Assembly: GCF_015206895.1 (NCBI RefSeq)
Contig: NZ_JADEXU010000042.1
Coordinates: 1-55,049 of the forward strand
Direction: 5' to 3'
Length of the DNA stretch: 55,049 bases
Source of the DNA: Nostoc sp. LEGE 12450
Lineage (GTDB): Bacteria; Cyanobacteriota; Cyanobacteriia; Cyanobacteriales; Nostocaceae
Position 1 is the stretch's first letter; each line of letters opens with the position of its first letter. The translations under genes and the position numbers were made by a program. This document shows, piece by piece, positions 53,091 through 55,049 of the stretch. The notes beneath the pieces were generated by a model that worked only from the letters and a program-made list of their open reading frames with translations, was not told the DNA's origin and searched no databases.

Positions 53091-53386
53091 CCCTTGTATT
53101 TGCGTAACTTGCGTCCAAAGGCATCGCGATCGCAGTTCACCTCCTAGCCAATACTCACAACCTGTTATCAATCTCAAAACTAGTTAGTAAAAATGTCTAA
53201 CCGGATAGATGCAATATAGAGCGTAGCTGCCAGTTCTACGCACTTGGGGAAATTGCCAGCCGTCTTAGAGATGCTCTCGCGCTCGGTAGGCGATGCCTTT
53301 GGCGGGTGTAGCCATCGCGGACACAGCTTCGCAGTTAAAGTAGTTATGTCTTAAAATTTTCAATAGGCATAACTCTTGTAACTGCC
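53091..53386. other. Spacer with CCTGTTATC motif
   Basis: No gene. It carries AACCTGTTATC (about 53160), as in the resolvase promoter and near the end, and an interspersed repeat near 53290. Confidence 0.4.
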
Positions 53387-53818
53387 ATGACAGACCGCAT
53401 CGACCAAATCATAGAGAAGCTTCAACAATTAAAGGAAATCAGGCAGCATCTGGTCAATGAACCAATGTCTGAATCTGGGGTCTGGATTCATCAGTATGAG
53501 GTACGCAAAAAATATAAAAAAGATGGTGAAATCTACTGGTATGTATACGCAAAATGGCAAGCTAATGAGCCAATTTTCAAGAGGAACCCAAAAGCTAGGC
53601 TAAAAGGGATTGTGAAGCGCGGCAAGAACCCAGAGTATACCTGCCACCAACACATAGGCAGAGTAGGCAGTAGCACTGGGTTAGGAACCGATCCAGAGGT
53701 AACAGAAGCATATCGTGAATGGGAAAATCGCAAGCAATTGGATGCGATCGATAAAGCCTTGGAAGAGATAGAGAACGCGCTCATCGGAGTTATGCCAGAA
53801 AACAATGATAAGGCATAA
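53387..53818 (+). CDS. Hypothetical plasmid protein
   Basis: The 143-residue protein has an N-terminal helix (RIDQIIEKLQQLKEIRQHLV), a beta-rich basic middle (WIHQYEVRKKYKKDGEIYWYVYAKWQANEPIF) and C-terminal helices. The basic middle suggests nucleic-acid binding. No family recognised. It is the last protein gene before the end. Confidence 0.65.
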   Translation: MTDRIDQIIEKLQQLKEIRQHLVNEPMSESGVWIHQYEVRKKYKKDGEIYWYVYAKWQANEPIFKRNPKARLKGIVKRGKNPEYTCHQHIGRVGSSTGLGTDPEVTEAYREWENRKQLDAIDKALEEIENALIGVMPENNDKA

Positions 53819-53904
53819 TTATTTGAAAGGATTTGGTGTGATGCCCCGTGCCCATCACCCAATGCCCAACGCCCAATGCCCAATGCTCACTACTCTAAAA
53901 ATAG

Positions 53905-54080
53905 ATTGGAGGTTATGGGGTTTTGGTGGTCATGGTCTGGTAGTCATGATGATTAATATCTATATATATAGAGAGCGTGACTACGGTATCAGAATTTGAT
54001 ACAAAATTCGGCTATTTTCAGTGGTGACTACCAAAAATTGTATAAAAGGAAGCATAGCCAAACTAGTACAGCCGCCCAAT
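53905..54080 (+). repeat. About 175-bp repeat, copy C
   Basis: It matches copies A and B, including GGTAGTCATGATGATTAATA and the GTATCAGAATTTGATAC palindrome (one change). Confidence 0.75.
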
Positions 54081-54095
54081 GCCAATCGCGGATAG

Positions 54096-54140
54096 GAGAC
54101 GCGGCAACGCCGCCGTCGTTAGGCGACGCAGTTGCCAGTC
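54096..54140 (+). repeat. GACGCGGCAACGCCGCCGTCG repeat, copy 2
   Basis: See copy 1 at 52837; few differences. Confidence 0.7.
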
Positions 54141-54325
54141 CAAGGCTACTCACTGGGAAGAATCGCTAGCAGTCCTTGGGATGGTCAACGCCAGGGTCAA
54201 CAGTTAAAGAAGCGATCGAGATGCGATCGCCACGGGACAAGCTCAACTAACCATAGAAATCATCAAGGTCATTAAGCAATTTCTCATTAACAAATCAATG
54301 GATGAGGATTCAGGTATTGGCTGTG

Positions 54326-54430
54326 AGGGAGATGAACAAACCATCATAAGTCTACAACCTGTTATCTTGTTTTTTCTTAAAAGTATAACAAGATGAAGCG
54401 ATTTCACTAGTGATTGAGATAGCGATGGCG
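54326..54430 (+). repeat. Subterminal module, copy 1
   Basis: It contains AACCTGTTATCTTG, a hairpin (ATCTTGTT...AACAAGAT) and TTGAGATAGCGATGGCGT. It aligns with 54471-54580. Confidence 0.65.
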
Positions 54431-54470
54431 TGCCCGTCTACTATAGGTGATAGCCTACTTAAGCATCTGT

Positions 54471-54580
54471 GGGGAAAATGAACAAATTATTATAAATCTG
54501 CAACTTGTTATATTTTTCTTGCAAAAACTATAACAGGATGATGGGCTTTCCGCAAGGATTGAGATAGTGATGGCGTAACC
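54471..54580 (+). repeat. Subterminal module, copy 2
   Basis: It contains AACTTGTTATA, a hairpin (TGTTATA...TATAACA) and TTGAGATAGTGATGGCGT, matching copy 1 at about 70 percent. Confidence 0.65.
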
Positions 54581-54612
54581 GCCCGATGGAAGCGATCGCC
54601 AACCCATAGCAC

Positions 54613-54657
54613 GAGACGCGGCAAAGCCGCCGTCGCTCGGCAACGCAGTTGCCAGTC
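54613..54657 (+). repeat. GACGCGGCAACGCCGCCGTCG repeat, copy 3
   Basis: Third copy of the 45-bp element; see 52837. Confidence 0.7.
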
Positions 54658-54730
54658 CATAATCCCAGAGCAATCGATACTTGCGGCTTCCTTACGTACC
54701 AAGGGAACGCAAGCTGTTAGGAATGAGTAA

Positions 54731-54923
54731 TCTGTTAACATATTCTGGACGTTCTAACTGGTTATGGTGTCTTGGAGATAACTTAACAGTTACGCGAGAA
54801 TACTGTTATATTCTGAAGGCGACGAAATAACCAATGGCTAAAACATAGTTATAGAAAGACTTTCAGGCGCTGACTAAGCCTAACAGCTTGGTGCAGACAT
54901 GAACTGGTTATAGAATTCAGGCA
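54731..54923 (+). repeat. Subterminal motif cluster
   Basis: TCTGTTAAC, GTTCTAACTGGTTA (54751), AACAGTTA, CTGTTATA and GACATGAACTGGTTATAG (54897) repeat the words of the terminal palindrome (GTTCTAACCAGTTA, CTGTTAATTT). They are candidate resolvase-binding sites. Confidence 0.6.
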
Positions 54924-55049
54924 ATGCAGATATCAGATGTTCTAACCAGTTAATGCAGACATATATCTCTACTTGTCTGTTAATTTAAATTAACAGACAA
55001 GTAGAGATATATGTCTGCATTAACTGGTTAGAACATCTGATATCTGCAT
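54924..55049. repeat. Perfect 126-bp palindrome at the end: candidate hairpin telomere
   Basis: The left arm, 54924-54986, and the right arm, 54987-55049, are exact reverse complements (63 bases each, centre between 54986 and 54987, centre sequence TTAATTTAAATTAA). The palindrome ends exactly at the window edge. This is what one gets by reading around a covalently closed hairpin. If so, the true DNA end is at 54986. An assembly fold-back is the alternative. Confidence 0.8.

Noticed and set aside
53533..53883. Minus-strand 116-codon frame
   Set aside because: It is a shadow of the better-supported plus-strand gene at 53387-53818.

Overview
This window looks like one end of a plasmid from a filamentous, Nostoc/Anabaena-type cyanobacterium. 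The evidence is the many GCGATCGC (HIP1) octamers, a NucA/NuiA nuclease-inhibitor pair, a GUN4-domain protein, a PEP-CTERM-like protein, pentapeptide-repeat proteins, a CyRepA1-type plasmid replication protein and a large tRNA array of the kind known from Anabaena plasmids. No rRNA or core housekeeping operon is visible.

Layout. (1) 0-25 kb is mixed cargo: a NERD-nuclease/helicase, a photolyase-family flavoprotein, a GC-richer glutathione S-transferase, a DUF4174 protein, a secreted S1/P1 nuclease, nuiA and nucA facing each other, a tyrosine recombinase, two HNH proteins and a TPR protein. Two near-identical 1345-bp TnpB elements are present; one sits cleanly inside an acetyltransferase gene. 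(2) 25.3-27.95 kb is an uninterrupted run of 30 tRNA or tRNA-like genes with anticodons for all 20 amino acids plus one CTA (amber-reading) anticodon. One member has an insertion in its T-loop and four leucine-anticodon members have short variable loops. (3) 28.1-33.5 kb is the replication and partition module: parA, a small partner, the large CyRepA1-type protein and flanking AT-rich repeats. (4) 34-41 kb holds two gene blocks, a ribbon-helix-helix/GIY-YIG/coiled-coil/Uma2 operon and a rightward block ending in a 723-residue membrane, coiled-coil, P-loop protein and a membrane-anchored GIY-YIG protein. (5) 41.6-43.5 kb is a 618-residue protein with telomere-resolvase (protelomerase) features. 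(6) 43.6-55 kb is gene-poor and packed with direct and inverted repeats, with a GUN4 protein, a pentapeptide protein, a Nif11-like peptide, gene remnants and a second, degraded 3' end of a resolvase gene.

The last 126 bases are a perfect palindrome with 63-base arms centred between 54986 and 54987. Together with the resolvase gene, whose upstream region carries the same TAACCTGTTA/TAACAG-type motifs as the subterminal DNA, this suggests a linear replicon with covalently closed hairpin ends, read through at the tip. The sequence supports this but does not prove it: an assembly fold-back could also give a terminal palindrome. The left edge shows no matching palindrome and may be an arbitrary cut.

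How the parts may fit: the Rep protein would start replication, ParA and its partner would segregate copies, and the resolvase would process replicated ends. The tRNA array would give the plasmid a nearly self-sufficient decoding set. These functional links are inference.
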